Of a DNA stretch of 64,000 nucleotides, positions 34,153-43,165 are shown one piece after another. Source of the DNA: JADKAV01 sp041393775. GTDB taxonomy: Bacteria > Actinomycetota > Actinomycetes > S36-B12 > UBA10799. Where the stretch lies: contig JAWKJM010000003.1 of NCBI GenBank assembly GCA_041393775.1, positions 992,001 to 1,056,000 on the forward strand, given 5' to 3'. A program made the position numbers and the translations under genes. Below the pieces are notes generated by a model that did no database searches, was not told the DNA's origin, and saw nothing but the letters and a program-made list of their open reading frames with translations. Each line of letters begins with the position of its first letter. Position 1 is the first letter of the stretch.

Positions 34153-35154
34153 CTACTGACCCACCGTCCCGGCTTCGATCTCCTGACCCAACTGCGTGGT
34201 CACGATCACCGGGATGCCGTTGGGAATCTCGCCTTCCAGGCTGTTCATCAGGTCCTGCACAGGCGGCAGGTCGCTGGGGGTCTGGACGTGGATGTAGACA
34301 TCGCTGGTCACCACATCGACGCTCTCGACGGTGGCTCCCGGAACGGCCGAGATCCACTCGTTGGCGGTGGTCTCGACCCGGGTCGTCCACACCGACAGCA
34401 GATAGGTCACAGCGGTGTTGCCGACCAGCGGCACCGCGACGAGCACGAACAAGAGACTGATCGTCAGATAGGCCTTGCGCCGCGAGACGCCCGCTTGCTT
34501 CCGCGTGTATCCCAGGACCGTGTAGACGAGAGTGCCCGCCAGGACCAGGGCAAGAATGTTGGACAGGAAGAGAATCGCGGCCCCGGCCGCCAGGGAATAC
34601 GATGCTTGCCCCAGGCAGACCCCCACGACGGCCAGCGGCGGCACCAATGAGATGGCGATGGCAACCCCGGGCAGGACCGCCGCAACATCCCGCCGGGCCA
34701 GTGCGACGGCGCCGGCGAAACCCGTTGCCACCGCCGCCACCAGGTCCAGCAGGCCCGGGGAGGTGCGCCCGGAGATCTGCGGGTTGCCGAGGAGGTCGTA
34801 CGATCCGGGGATGACCAGAGTGAACAACGCGCCGATCGCGACCACGAGGAGTCCACCGAACAGCACGAAGAACCCCGCCCGCCGGGTCCCACCGGGCTGC
34901 CGCTTGGCCACACCGAGGGCCATGCCCATGATCGGGGTGGACAACGGCGCGATGATCATGGCGCCGATCACCGTCGCCGTCGAGTCGGACAGCACACCTG
35001 CCGAGGCGATGAACGCGGATAGCGTGAGCATCGTCCAGAACGCTGACTGCTTGGCGCGGGTGTCGCCGTAGGTGAGGTCGAGGTCCTCGGTCAGTTCATC
35101 CAGTGTGCGGCGTTGATTGTCGGGCAGAACGAGAGCAGACAGACCTCCGAGCAT
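34153..35154 (-). CDS. DUF389 family membrane protein
   Basis: The 333-residue protein has about six or seven hydrophobic segments and the DUF389 signature TATVIGAMIIAPLSTPIMGMALGV near the N-terminus, repeated in character by ISLVPPLAVVGVCLG. The C-terminal 80 residues form a soluble domain with SDVYIHVQTPSDLPP. The transported substance or function is unknown. CATACT lies 6 nt before the ATG, consistent with leaderless transcription. Confidence 0.88.
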   Translation of the reverse strand: MLGGLSALVLPDNQRRTLDELTEDLDLTYGDTRAKQSAFWTMLTLSAFIASAGVLSDSTATVIGAMIIAPLSTPIMGMALGVAKRQPGGTRRAGFFVLFGGLLVVAIGALFTLVIPGSYDLLGNPQISGRTSPGLLDLVAAVATGFAGAVALARRDVAAVLPGVAIAISLVPPLAVVGVCLGQASYSLAAGAAILFLSNILALVLAGTLVYTVLGYTRKQAGVSRRKAYLTISLLFVLVAVPLVGNTAVTYLLSVWTTRVETTANEWISAVPGATVESVDVVTSDVYIHVQTPSDLPPVQDLMNSLEGEIPNGIPVIVTTQLGQEIEAGTVGQ

Positions 35155-35160
35155 GGTCTG

Positions 35161-35166
35161 AGTATG
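35161..35166 (-). promoter_or_regulatory. Probable -10 element of a leaderless transcript (DUF389)
   Basis: CATACT on the minus strand lies 6 nt before the ATG at 35154. Confidence 0.4.
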
Positions 35167-35258
35167 TTGCCCGGCAGTGCGTCGAGGTTGTCATTCGCAG
35201 GTCGTGTCGCGATCCCGTCTCACGGTGGCGGAGGCCATCTGACTCGGCGAGGCTGACC

Positions 35259-36758
35259 TCACCAGCCCTTGAACGCCTCGATGAGCAAGCGGCCCTGGTT
35301 GTCCCGGGGCGGCTCGAGACCCAGCAACTTCATCACGGTGGGTGCGATGTCGACATTCTCCGCCTGACCGGGGTCGAGTGCGGTGTCGTCGAACCGCGGC
35401 CCGATCTGGCCGGGGATCAGCCCGTTCTTCTTAAGGCCTTTCCAGCCGCCGCTGATCGTGAAGAGGTTGTCGGTCGTGTCCGGGCCGCCGTGGCCGCCGG
35501 CGGTGGGGTTGATCGGATCCGTGAACGCACCGCCCGGCAACTGGGTCACCACTAGATCCCCGGTCCGGTCCCCCGTCAGGTGCCACCCCGGGTGGACGGT
35601 GTCGAGCGTGTTGGCGTCACCGCCGTCCAGAGAGTTCGGCTCCCGGTACAACGCCTCGTCGATCCCGGTGGCGGTGCCACTCGACAACGCTGCTTCCCGC
35701 ATCCTTCGAAGCAGGTCGAAGCGGTCGGGCGACGTTCGATCGGTGAGGTACACCATGTCGGTACCGCCGTTGGGCACCACCAGGAAGGAGTCCGCCGGGA
35801 TACCGGCGTCCGTCAGTGTCTTCGTCAACGACACCTTTCGGTCGGTGGTTGCCATCGAATGGTCGGAGACGACGAACATCACCGTACGCGACCAAAGACC
35901 GAGCTTCTTCTGCTGCTTGACGAAGCGCTTGATCTGCCCGTCGGCGGCCACCGCTGCTTTCCTGTACTTCTTGCCCACCCCATACGCATGGCCGGTGGTG
36001 TCCAGACTCGGCATGTTGACGAACGTGAGGTTCGGCTGCTTGCGTTTGCCGTCGGCCTTGACGCCCTTCCTGACCGTCGACAGGACCGCATCCATCGTGT
36101 GCTTGTCGTCGGTGTAGCCGGAACTGTTCACAGGTGCCTTACCGCAATAGCTCGGTTTCGACGCGGTGGTGCACGGTGTCCACAGGTAGTCAGCGGCGTA
36201 CTTCTTCTTGGAGCGCTTCGCCGAGAACAGCGTCGCCAGTTTGGGTTTGCCGAAGATCCCGGCCGAGGTGATCCGCTTCCTGACGGCCTTCGTGGCCGTG
36301 CTCTGGAAGAAGGTCTGGGCCGTGACACAGGCGGGGGCCAGGCCGGCCTTCGTCGGGCCGGCGCCCTTGGTGTCCAGGGGGCAGCCGTCAACCGACCGTG
36401 CGCCGTTGCCGTACAGTGCAAAACCGTTGGCAGGGATGCCCGAGGTGTCCGCGTATGCGCCGGTGATCATCGCGGTGTGATTCGGGTTGGTCTCGGCGAT
36501 CATGATCGCACGGGACTCCTGGTAGTAACTTCCGCGCTTGTCGACCAACTTCCTGACGTACTGCAGACGGCCCTTGTCGTACTGGTCTCCGTCGAGCCCG
36601 TCCAAGACGAAGACGTAGACCAAGGGCTTCTCGCCAGCAGCGATCGAAGCCTGACCTGACAGGCCGACGGTTGTGGCTGCGGTCGTGGCCGTGACAGCGG
36701 TGCCCAGGGTCAGCCCGCCTGCAAGGACTGCGATGGTGGCGCGAGTGCGGTGGTTCAT
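35259..36758 (-). CDS. Secreted alkaline phosphatase superfamily protein (nucleotide pyrophosphatase/phosphodiesterase-like)
   Basis: The 499-residue protein has a signal peptide (about 1-30) and an alkaline phosphatase-type fold: metal-site Asp in YVFVLDGLDGDQYDKG, the nucleophile Thr region IAETNPNHTAMITGAYADTSG (TNPNHT), NMPSLDTTGHAYG and VMFVVSDHSMAT, and a C-terminal His in GGHGGPD. This matches the phosphodiesterase/phosphoglyceromutase branch, acting on phosphate esters outside the cell. TACCTT 6 nt before the ATG supports the chosen start. Confidence 0.87.
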   Translation of the reverse strand: MNHRTRATIAVLAGGLTLGTAVTATTAATTVGLSGQASIAAGEKPLVYVFVLDGLDGDQYDKGRLQYVRKLVDKRGSYYQESRAIMIAETNPNHTAMITGAYADTSGIPANGFALYGNGARSVDGCPLDTKGAGPTKAGLAPACVTAQTFFQSTATKAVRKRITSAGIFGKPKLATLFSAKRSKKKYAADYLWTPCTTASKPSYCGKAPVNSSGYTDDKHTMDAVLSTVRKGVKADGKRKQPNLTFVNMPSLDTTGHAYGVGKKYRKAAVAADGQIKRFVKQQKKLGLWSRTVMFVVSDHSMATTDRKVSLTKTLTDAGIPADSFLVVPNGGTDMVYLTDRTSPDRFDLLRRMREAALSSGTATGIDEALYREPNSLDGGDANTLDTVHPGWHLTGDRTGDLVVTQLPGGAFTDPINPTAGGHGGPDTTDNLFTISGGWKGLKKNGLIPGQIGPRFDDTALDPGQAENVDIAPTVMKLLGLEPPRDNQGRLLIEAFKGW

Positions 36759-36764
36759 CTGTCG

Positions 36765-36770
36765 AAGGTA
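36765..36770 (-). promoter_or_regulatory. Probable -10 element of a leaderless transcript (phosphatase)
   Basis: TACCTT on the minus strand lies 6 nt before the ATG at 36758. Confidence 0.45.
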
Positions 36771-36860
36771 ACAATGCGGGTGCTGTCGGCGCCTCGCGGA
36801 AGGTAACGGTTCAGCCGCGAACCACGTCCAACCTCTCACGGTGGTCGCGAACGGCTCGCG

Positions 36861-37250
36861 TCACGGCGTCCGGCAGGCGATCCTGCGAAGCCCGATGAAT
36901 CCAGAGGCGACGGCCAGCGATGTCACCATGACCGCGATGCCGGGCTTGCGCATGCGGGCGTCGCCGGCGGTCACGGCGGCACCGGCGACCAGGTCGGTCA
37001 GTTCCACTGCAGCGTTGAGCCCGGCCAGCTGCCGCAGCTCGGCCGGGTCGTTGCGGGCCGACCACACCTGCAGGCCCATGGCGATGTTGCGCACGCCGAA
37101 CAGTCGCGTGGTGTATCGAACGGCGGGGGTGTTCAACTCAGCGGGAGCCCCGAAGCCGGTCAGCAGCGCGCCGGGGGCGGCCATGGCGGCACCGCCCACG
37201 AGTAGCCGTTCGACGGTCATGGCTGTGGCGTAAATGGAAGCAGTGCTCAT
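36861..37250 (-). CDS. Small membrane protein of unknown function
   Basis: The 129-residue protein has three or four hydrophobic helices: VERLLVGGAAMAAPGALLTG, LNAAVELTDLVAGAAV and IAVMVTSLAVASGFIGL. The pattern resembles small four-helix membrane proteins of the DUF4267 type, but I cannot assign it firmly. It is divergent from the ligase operon at 37344, with 93 bp between them. Confidence 0.65.
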   Translation of the reverse strand: MSTASIYATAMTVERLLVGGAAMAAPGALLTGFGAPAELNTPAVRYTTRLFGVRNIAMGLQVWSARNDPAELRQLAGLNAAVELTDLVAGAAVTAGDARMRKPGIAVMVTSLAVASGFIGLRRIACRTP

Positions 37251-37331
37251 GGCTGCAATAGTGCCCCGGCCGGCGCGTGTTGTCCGGCGGTTCCGGTCAG
37301 ACTCCGCCCGTCATGAGGGCTGAGGCGGGTG

Positions 37332-37337
37332 TATACC
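37332..37337 (+). promoter_or_regulatory. Probable -10 element of the ligase/oxoacid dehydrogenase operon
   Basis: TATACC lies 6 nt before the ATG at 37344, so the five-gene operon probably starts as a leaderless transcript. This decides between the ATGs at 37344 and 37356 in favour of the first. Confidence 0.55.
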
Positions 37338-37343
37338 TGAAGT

Positions 37344-39158
37344 ATGGGTGGGACAATGGAGGTTCCCGTCATCCGCAAGTCTGCTGCGGACAGTTCTGTC
37401 ACACCGAATCTCTCGGACTACGCGGATGCGCGCGCCACGTTCACCTGGGACGTTGCACGTGGGTGGCTGGATGGCCTGCCCGGAGGCGGGATCAACATCG
37501 CGTACGAGGCCGTCGACCGTCACGTCGCGGGCGCGCGGGGCGGACATGTGGCGTTGCGGTGCCTGGACAAGCGCGGCGGTCGCACCGACGTCACGTACGA
37601 GGAACTCTCGCGCCGGACCAGCGCCTTCGCCAACGCGCTGCGATCGCTGGGGATACAGGCGGGGCAACCGGTCTTCAGCCTGATCGGGCGGGTGCCGCCG
37701 CTGTACGTGGCGATCATCGGTGCGCTCAAGGCCCGCTGCGTCTTCGCACCCCTGTTCAGCGCGTTCGGCCCCGAACCGATCAGGCAACGCATCGTGATCG
37801 GCGGCGGGGTCGCGATCCTGACCTCCAAGGCGCTGTACCGCAAGAAAATCGCCCCGGTCCGCGACCAGATGCCGACGTTGCAGCACGTGCTGCTCGCCGA
37901 TCCCCGCGACGATGACGACCTGTCCGACATCCCGGGGGCCATCTACTTCGACGATCTGATGTCCGGGCAGTCCGAACACTTCGAGATCGAGCCCACCGAT
38001 CCCGAAGAGATGGCGCTGCTGCACTTCACCAGCGGCACGACTGGCACCCCCAAGGCGGCCGTGCACGTCCACGGGGCAGTGGTTGCGCACTACGCGACCG
38101 GACACTTCGCCCTGGACCTGCATCCCCAGGACGTCTACTGGTGCACAGCCGACCCCGGCTGGGTCACCGGCACCTCCTACGGGATCATCTCCCCGCTCAC
38201 CCACGGTCTGACAATGATCGTGGACGAGGGCGAGTTCGACGCGCGGCGCTGGTACTCGACGCTGGCCGAACAACGGGTCACGGTCTGGTACACCGCGCCC
38301 ACCGCGATCCGGATGCTGATGCGCGCGAAGCCGGAGCTGGCGCAGGAGTTCGACCTGTCCTCGATCCGGTTCGTCGCCAGTGTCGGGGAACCGCTCAATC
38401 CCGAGGCGGTGGTGTGGGGCCGGGAGGTGCTCGGGCTGACGATCCATGACAACTGGTGGCAGACCGAGACCGGCGGAATCATGATCGCGAACTTCGCGGC
38501 GTGTGACGTGTACCCGGGTTCGATGGGCCGGCCGATGCCCGGGATCACCGCGGGGATCCTGCAACGCGGGGAGTCCGGCCGGGCCGAGCCTGACGCCGAC
38601 GGGCATGTGGTGGAACTCGGGGTGGATGAGGTCGGCGAACTCGCGCTGCGGGCCGGCTGGCCGTCGATGTTCCGTGGCTACTTGCACGAGGACGAGCGCT
38701 ACCGGAAGTGCTTCGCCGACGGCTGGTACCTCACCGGCGACTTGGCGCAGCGCGACGCCAACGGGTATTTCTGGTTCGTCGGGCGCGCCGACGACGTGAT
38801 CAAGTCCGCCGGCCACCTGATCGGGCCGTTCGAGGTGGAGAGCGTGCTGATGGAGGATCCGAGGGTGGCCGAGGCCGGTGTCATCGGTGTTCCCGACCCG
38901 GTCATGGGGGAGCGGATCAAGGCGTTCGTCTCGCTCAAGCCCGGAGTTGACGACGATCCTGCCGGACTGCGGCGGGAATTGACCGCTCACGCGCGGCGGC
39001 GGCTCGGCCCGGCGGTGGCGCCGCGGGAGATCGAGTTCTCCGACAATCTGCCGAAGACCCGTTCCGGCAAGATCATGCGGCGGTTGCTCAAGGCCAGGGA
39101 ACTGGGGTTGCCGGAGGGTGACCTGTCCACGTTGGAGACGCCGGGAGGTGGCAAGTGA
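37344..39158 (+). CDS. AMP-forming acyl-CoA synthetase (short AcsA-like)
   Basis: The 604-residue protein is an acetyl-CoA synthetase-type ligase: P-loop LLHFTSGTTGTPKAA, the A5 region HDNWWQTETGG, the hinge segment YFWFVGRADDVIKSAGHLIGP cut at its conserved Asp-Asp, and the C-terminal catalytic lysine in LPKTRSGKIMRRLL, the site usually acetylated in Acs. It activates a short carboxylate, probably acetate, to the acyl-AMP and then the CoA ester. Its stop overlaps the E1 alpha start (GTGA), so acyl activation and 2-oxoacid oxidation are expressed together. Confidence 0.88.
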   Translation: MGGTMEVPVIRKSAADSSVTPNLSDYADARATFTWDVARGWLDGLPGGGINIAYEAVDRHVAGARGGHVALRCLDKRGGRTDVTYEELSRRTSAFANALRSLGIQAGQPVFSLIGRVPPLYVAIIGALKARCVFAPLFSAFGPEPIRQRIVIGGGVAILTSKALYRKKIAPVRDQMPTLQHVLLADPRDDDDLSDIPGAIYFDDLMSGQSEHFEIEPTDPEEMALLHFTSGTTGTPKAAVHVHGAVVAHYATGHFALDLHPQDVYWCTADPGWVTGTSYGIISPLTHGLTMIVDEGEFDARRWYSTLAEQRVTVWYTAPTAIRMLMRAKPELAQEFDLSSIRFVASVGEPLNPEAVVWGREVLGLTIHDNWWQTETGGIMIANFAACDVYPGSMGRPMPGITAGILQRGESGRAEPDADGHVVELGVDEVGELALRAGWPSMFRGYLHEDERYRKCFADGWYLTGDLAQRDANGYFWFVGRADDVIKSAGHLIGPFEVESVLMEDPRVAEAGVIGVPDPVMGERIKAFVSLKPGVDDDPAGLRRELTAHARRRLGPAVAPREIEFSDNLPKTRSGKIMRRLLKARELGLPEGDLSTLETPGGGK

Positions 39159-40132
39159 GTTCCGATGCAGTGCAGTTGCTGCGCGACATGCTGCGGGTCC
39201 GCCGGTTCGAGGAGCGCTGCGTCGAGTTGTACAGCGAGACCAAGATCCGGGGATTCCTGCACGTCTACATCGGGGAGGAGGCGGTCGCCACCGGAGTGAT
39301 GTCCGCTCTGCGGGACGACGACGCGGTGGTCGCCACCTATCGCGAACACGGCCACGCCCTGCTGCGCGGGATGGAAGCCCGCAAGGTCATGGCGGAGATG
39401 TACGGCAAGGTCACCGGCTGCAGTCGGGGCCGGGGCGGATCCATGCACCTGTTCGACGCCGAGCGCCGGTTCTTCGGCGGCAACGCGATCGTCGGGGGCG
39501 GGCTGCCGATCGCGGTCGGACTGGCGTTGGCAGACCACATGCGCAAGCGGGACAGGGTGACGGTGTGCTTCTTCGGGGAGGGGGCGATGGCCGAGGGCGA
39601 GTTCCACGAGTCGATGAACCTCGCCGAGCTGTGGCACTTGCCGGTCCTGTTCGTGTGCGAGAACAACCTGTACGCCATGGGCACCGCGTTGAGCCGTTCG
39701 GAGTCGGAGACCAACCTCGCCATCAAGGCGGCCGCGTACGAGATGCCGTCCTGGACCGTGGACGGGATGGATGTTCTGGCAGTGGCCGAGACTGCCGGGC
39801 GGGCCGTGGAGTCGGTGCGCGATGGCGGCGGCCCGCACTTCCTGGAGGCCCGTACCTACCGCTTCCGCGCGCACTCGATGTTCGACCCCGAGCGCTACCG
39901 CGAGAAGGTCGAAGTGGCGCAGTGGCGTGAGCGGGACCCGATCGAATCGTTGCAGTCGACCCTGATCGGGGACGGCACGCTGGACGAGTCGGCGCTGGCG
40001 GCGATGGAGCAGGAGATAGCCGACGAGATCGAGGACGCGGTTGCCTTCGCCGAGGAGTCGGCCGACGAGGACGTGGCGGATCTGATGCGGTTCGTCTACA
40101 GCCCCGACAGCACGGCGGCGGGGAGTCTGTGA
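39155..40132 (+). CDS. 2-Oxoacid (pyruvate/acetoin) dehydrogenase E1 component, alpha subunit
   Basis: The 325-residue protein has the E1 alpha hallmarks: the acetoin/pyruvate dehydrogenase start LLRDMLRVRRFEERC, GKVTGCSRGRGGSMHLFD and the thiamine diphosphate/Mg site GEGAMAEGEFHESMNLAELWHLPVLF broken by the usual NN in CENNLYAMGT. The phosphorylation-loop region FRAHSMFDPERYR is also present. It decarboxylates a 2-oxoacid or acetoin and passes the acyl group to lipoyl-E2. GTG start overlapping the ligase stop. Confidence 0.92.
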   Translation: MSSDAVQLLRDMLRVRRFEERCVELYSETKIRGFLHVYIGEEAVATGVMSALRDDDAVVATYREHGHALLRGMEARKVMAEMYGKVTGCSRGRGGSMHLFDAERRFFGGNAIVGGGLPIAVGLALADHMRKRDRVTVCFFGEGAMAEGEFHESMNLAELWHLPVLFVCENNLYAMGTALSRSESETNLAIKAAAYEMPSWTVDGMDVLAVAETAGRAVESVRDGGGPHFLEARTYRFRAHSMFDPERYREKVEVAQWRERDPIESLQSTLIGDGTLDESALAAMEQEIADEIEDAVAFAEESADEDVADLMRFVYSPDSTAAGSL

Positions 40133-41115
40133 TGGCCACGATCACGTACCGCGAAGCGATCCGGGAGTCGATCCGGCAGGCCATGCTCGACGATGACCGA
40201 GTCTTCATGATGGGCGAGGACATCGGAGAATACGGCGGGTGCTACGCCGTCAGCATGGGATTGCTGGAGGAATTCGGCGAGGACCGGATACGCGACACGC
40301 CGCTGTCGGAGTCCGCCTTCGTGGGTGCCGGCATCGGGGCCTCGCTCGGCGGCATGCGACCGATCGTCGAGATCATGACGGTCAACTTCAGCCTGCTCGC
40401 GCTCGACCAGATCGTGAACACGGCGGCGTCCCTGCTGCACATGTCCGGTGGGCAGTTCAACGTCCCGATCGTGATCCGGATGACCACCGGCGCAGGCCGG
40501 CAGCTGGCCGCCCAGCACTCCCACAGTTTCGACGGGTGGTATGCCCACATCCCGGGTATTCGCGTCATCGCCCCGGCCACCGTGACCGATGCGCGCGGGA
40601 TGCTGGCCACCGCTCTGGCCGACCCGGATCCGGTCCTCATGTTCGAACACGGCGGGCTGTACAACACCTCTGGGGAACTGGCAGACGACGCCGGTCCGGT
40701 CGATCTCGACAAGGCGGCCATCCGGCGGGTCGGCAAGGACGTCACGCTCATCACCTACGGCGGCACCCTTCCGACCACGCTGACCGCAGCCGCCGAACTC
40801 GCCTCGGCCGGGATCGAGGCGGAGGTCGTCGACCTGCGTACCCTGCGGCCACTCGATGACCTGACGTTCCTGGATTCCGTGCGGCGAACCCACCGTGCTG
40901 TCGTGGTCGACGAGGGCTGGCGCAGCGGCAGCATCTCGGCGGAGGTGTCGGCGCGCATCATGGAGCAAGCCTTCTACGAGTTGGATGCCCCGGTCGGTCG
41001 CGTCGCCAGCAAGGAGGTTCCCACGCCTTACGCGCGGCACATGGAGCAGGCCGCCATCCCGAGCGCCGCCGACGTCGTGGCCGCAGCGCAGGCGGCCATG
41101 CGAGCAGAGGCCTGA
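40132..41115 (+). CDS. 2-Oxoacid (pyruvate/acetoin) dehydrogenase E1 component, beta subunit
   Basis: The 327-residue protein begins TITYREAIRESIRQAMLDDDRVFMMGEDIG and carries DTPLSESAFVGAGIGASLGGMRPIVE, as in E1 beta. The C-terminal transketolase domain has VVDEGWRSGSISAEVSARIMEQAFYEL. It forms the alpha2beta2 E1 with the preceding gene product. The ATG at 40132 overlaps the E1 alpha stop in TGATG; a GTG three bases earlier is also possible. Confidence 0.92.
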   Translation: MATITYREAIRESIRQAMLDDDRVFMMGEDIGEYGGCYAVSMGLLEEFGEDRIRDTPLSESAFVGAGIGASLGGMRPIVEIMTVNFSLLALDQIVNTAASLLHMSGGQFNVPIVIRMTTGAGRQLAAQHSHSFDGWYAHIPGIRVIAPATVTDARGMLATALADPDPVLMFEHGGLYNTSGELADDAGPVDLDKAAIRRVGKDVTLITYGGTLPTTLTAAAELASAGIEAEVVDLRTLRPLDDLTFLDSVRRTHRAVVVDEGWRSGSISAEVSARIMEQAFYELDAPVGRVASKEVPTPYARHMEQAAIPSAADVVAAAQAAMRAEA

Positions 41116-41120
41116 TCGTC

Positions 41121-42518
41121 ATGGGGGTCTTCCGGATGCCCTCGCTCGGCGCCGACATGGACGAAGGCACACTGCTGGAGTGGTTGGTCGGACCCGGGGA
41201 CGAAGTGCATCGGGGGGATGTCATCGCCGTTGTCGACACCGCCAAGTCCGCCATCGACGTGGAGGTGTTCGAGAACGGTGTCATCGCGGAGTTGCTGATC
41301 GAACCGGGTGTGCAGGTCCCCGTCGGAACGCCGTTGGCCCGTATCGAGCAAGCAGGTGCGCAGGAGGCTGAGCCCGCCCCGAAGACGCCTGAGCCGGCCG
41401 AGGCCGCGGTGCAGGCCGAGCAGAAGCCGACGGTGCAGACCGAGTCCTCTGAGGCAGCGGTGCGGGAGCCTGCGGAATCGGTTGCATCTGCGCAGGGCAA
41501 GCCCGCCGCTCCGAAGCTGACCCCGCCCATGCGGCATCTTCTTCACCAGTTCGGTCTCGAGCCCCGTCAGGTCGCGGGCACGGGGCCGGAGGGTCAGATC
41601 ACCCGTCAGGACGTGCTGGCCGCCGCCGGCGAATCGCAGGCCGCGAGACCGTCGCCGGCCGAGCCCGCGCTGGCGTCCCCCGCCGAGCGGGTCAGCCCAC
41701 CCCCGGCACCGGCGCAGAGCCGCCCCCGAGTGACCCCTCGGGCGCGGCGCCTGGCCCGCGAACGCGGAGTCGACCTGTCCGGGGCTACCGGCAGTGGTGC
41801 GTCGGGGGCTGTCACCGCGGCCGACCTGGCCAAGTCCAAACCCCGCAGAGTCGACCGCACCGCGGCGATGCGGGCGGCGACGGCCGCTTTGATGGGACGC
41901 GCTGCCCGTGAGATCCCGCACTACTACGTGGTCAGCACTTTCGACATGACGCCGACTCTGCAATGGCTCCGGGAGCACAACGCGGATCTCAAGCCGCGCG
42001 ATCGCGTTCTGCCTGCGGCGCTGTTCCTGCGGGCCGCCGTGGTTGCCGCGGTCAAGGTCCCTGAACTCAATGGTCACTGGGACGAGGAGTTCAAAGCCTC
42101 TGCCGGCGTCGACCTCGGTGTCGCGGTCGCCACTCGCGGCGGCGGGCTCGTGACGCCGCGGATCGTGGACGCGCAGGACCTGGACCTCGGCCAGTTGATG
42201 TCGCACTTGACCGATCTCGTGAAACGCGCGAAGGCCGGTCGGCTGCGCGGCAGCGAGTTGCAGCCCGGCAGCCTGACGGTGAGCAGCCTCGCCGACGCCG
42301 GGCCAGACGTTCTGTACGGGGTCATCTACCCGCCGCAGGTCGCCCTCGTCGGGATCGGTGCGGTCGGTTCGCGGCCAATGGTCCTCGACGGTGAACTCGC
42401 CGTCCGCAGTACTGTCACAGTCACCCTGGCGGCAGACCACCGGGCAACGGACGGCCGCACGGGGGCCAGGTTCTTGAGCGAGTTCGGACAAGCCTTGACC
42501 CACCCGGAGGAACTATGA
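41121..42518 (+). CDS. Dihydrolipoamide acyltransferase (E2) with one lipoyl and two subunit-binding domains
   Basis: The 465-residue protein has a lipoyl domain (1-77) with the lipoylated lysine Lys42 in DTAKSAIDVE, a long Ala/Pro/Glu linker, two peripheral subunit-binding domains (about 132-168, PMRHLLHQFGLEPRQVAGTG; and 203-237, TPRARRLARERGVDLSGATG), and a catalytic domain ending with DHRATDGRTG (His440, Asp444). One lipoyl and two binding domains is unusual; most E2 chains carry one. It transfers the acyl group from lipoamide to CoA, or here perhaps to the ACP encoded next, whose ATG overlaps its stop. No E3 gene is in the window. Confidence 0.9.
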   Translation: MGVFRMPSLGADMDEGTLLEWLVGPGDEVHRGDVIAVVDTAKSAIDVEVFENGVIAELLIEPGVQVPVGTPLARIEQAGAQEAEPAPKTPEPAEAAVQAEQKPTVQTESSEAAVREPAESVASAQGKPAAPKLTPPMRHLLHQFGLEPRQVAGTGPEGQITRQDVLAAAGESQAARPSPAEPALASPAERVSPPPAPAQSRPRVTPRARRLARERGVDLSGATGSGASGAVTAADLAKSKPRRVDRTAAMRAATAALMGRAAREIPHYYVVSTFDMTPTLQWLREHNADLKPRDRVLPAALFLRAAVVAAVKVPELNGHWDEEFKASAGVDLGVAVATRGGGLVTPRIVDAQDLDLGQLMSHLTDLVKRAKAGRLRGSELQPGSLTVSSLADAGPDVLYGVIYPPQVALVGIGAVGSRPMVLDGELAVRSTVTVTLAADHRATDGRTGARFLSEFGQALTHPEEL

Positions 42519-42763
42519 ACGAGACCCAAGCCCGAGAACTCGTACTCACCGCGATCGCCGACGTCGCGCCGGAGATCGACACAGACACCGTAGACCCGGA
42601 CACCAGTCTGCGAGACGGCGCGGATCTGGACTCGATGGACTTCCTGGCCTACATCTCCACTGTCTCCGAAACCATCGGGGTCGATGTGCCCGAGGACGAC
42701 TACGAGCGACTGGACACGGTCAACGCCGCGGTGGCCTATGTCGTTGAGAAGTCGGCCGACTGA
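42515..42763 (+). CDS. Acyl carrier protein linked to the E1-E2 operon
   Basis: The 82-residue acidic protein has the phosphopantetheine site LRDGADLDSMDFLAYI with Ser40, preceded by the typical VAPEIDTDTVDPDTS. It is the last gene of the operon and is translationally coupled to E2 (ATGA). This is not the fatty-acid-synthase location of a housekeeping ACP. It faces an acpS gene 47 bp away, whose product could add the phosphopantetheine arm. The coupling suggests that the complex or the ligase loads acyl groups onto this ACP; that is inference. Confidence 0.9.
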   Translation: MNETQARELVLTAIADVAPEIDTDTVDPDTSLRDGADLDSMDFLAYISTVSETIGVDVPEDDYERLDTVNAAVAYVVEKSAD

Positions 42764-42810
42764 GGCGTCGATACCGCGCCGGCGGAGTCGATCGTGGACC
42801 GTCCAGGTGA

Positions 42811-43164
42811 TTACCCCGACCCGACGACCGTTGCTGTGGCGTAGTCGCCGTCGTGCGCGATCGAAATCGACCAAGCGCTGATCCCGGCTCGTACCGCGAG
42901 TTCGTGCGCCTCCCCCGAGAGCGTCACGACCGGTCGCCCCGAATCCTCGGAACCGATCTCGATGTCGGTCATCGGCACCTCCCCGATGCCGACCCCGAGC
43001 ACTTTCATGACGGCCTCCTTCGCAGCCCAACGACCCGCCAGCGATTGGGTCCGGCCGCCGCACCACTGGATCTCGTTCGCCGTGAACGTGCGATCCAGGA
43101 ACGCCGGGCCGCGGTTCTCCATGCGTGAGACCCGCACCAGATCGGTGCCTACGCGGACCGTCAT
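42811..43164 (-). CDS. acpS: Holo-[acyl carrier protein] synthase
   Basis: The 117-residue protein has the AcpS pattern: VRVGTDLVRVSRMENRG with the Mg-binding Asp, and GRWAAKEAVMKVLGVG with the WAAKEA motif. It transfers 4'-phosphopantetheine from CoA to ACP. It is convergent with the ACP gene and 1 bp downstream of DUF302 on the same strand. Whether it is the only AcpS of the cell cannot be told from the window. Confidence 0.92.
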   Translation of the reverse strand: MTVRVGTDLVRVSRMENRGPAFLDRTFTANEIQWCGGRTQSLAGRWAAKEAVMKVLGVGIGEVPMTDIEIGSEDSGRPVVTLSGEAHELAVRAGISAWSISIAHDGDYATATVVGSG

Positions 43165-43165
43165 C

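Noticed and set aside
37344..42763. Complete pyruvate dehydrogenase complex
   Set aside because: No E3 (dihydrolipoamide dehydrogenase) gene is in the window, so only the E1 and E2 parts can be claimed.
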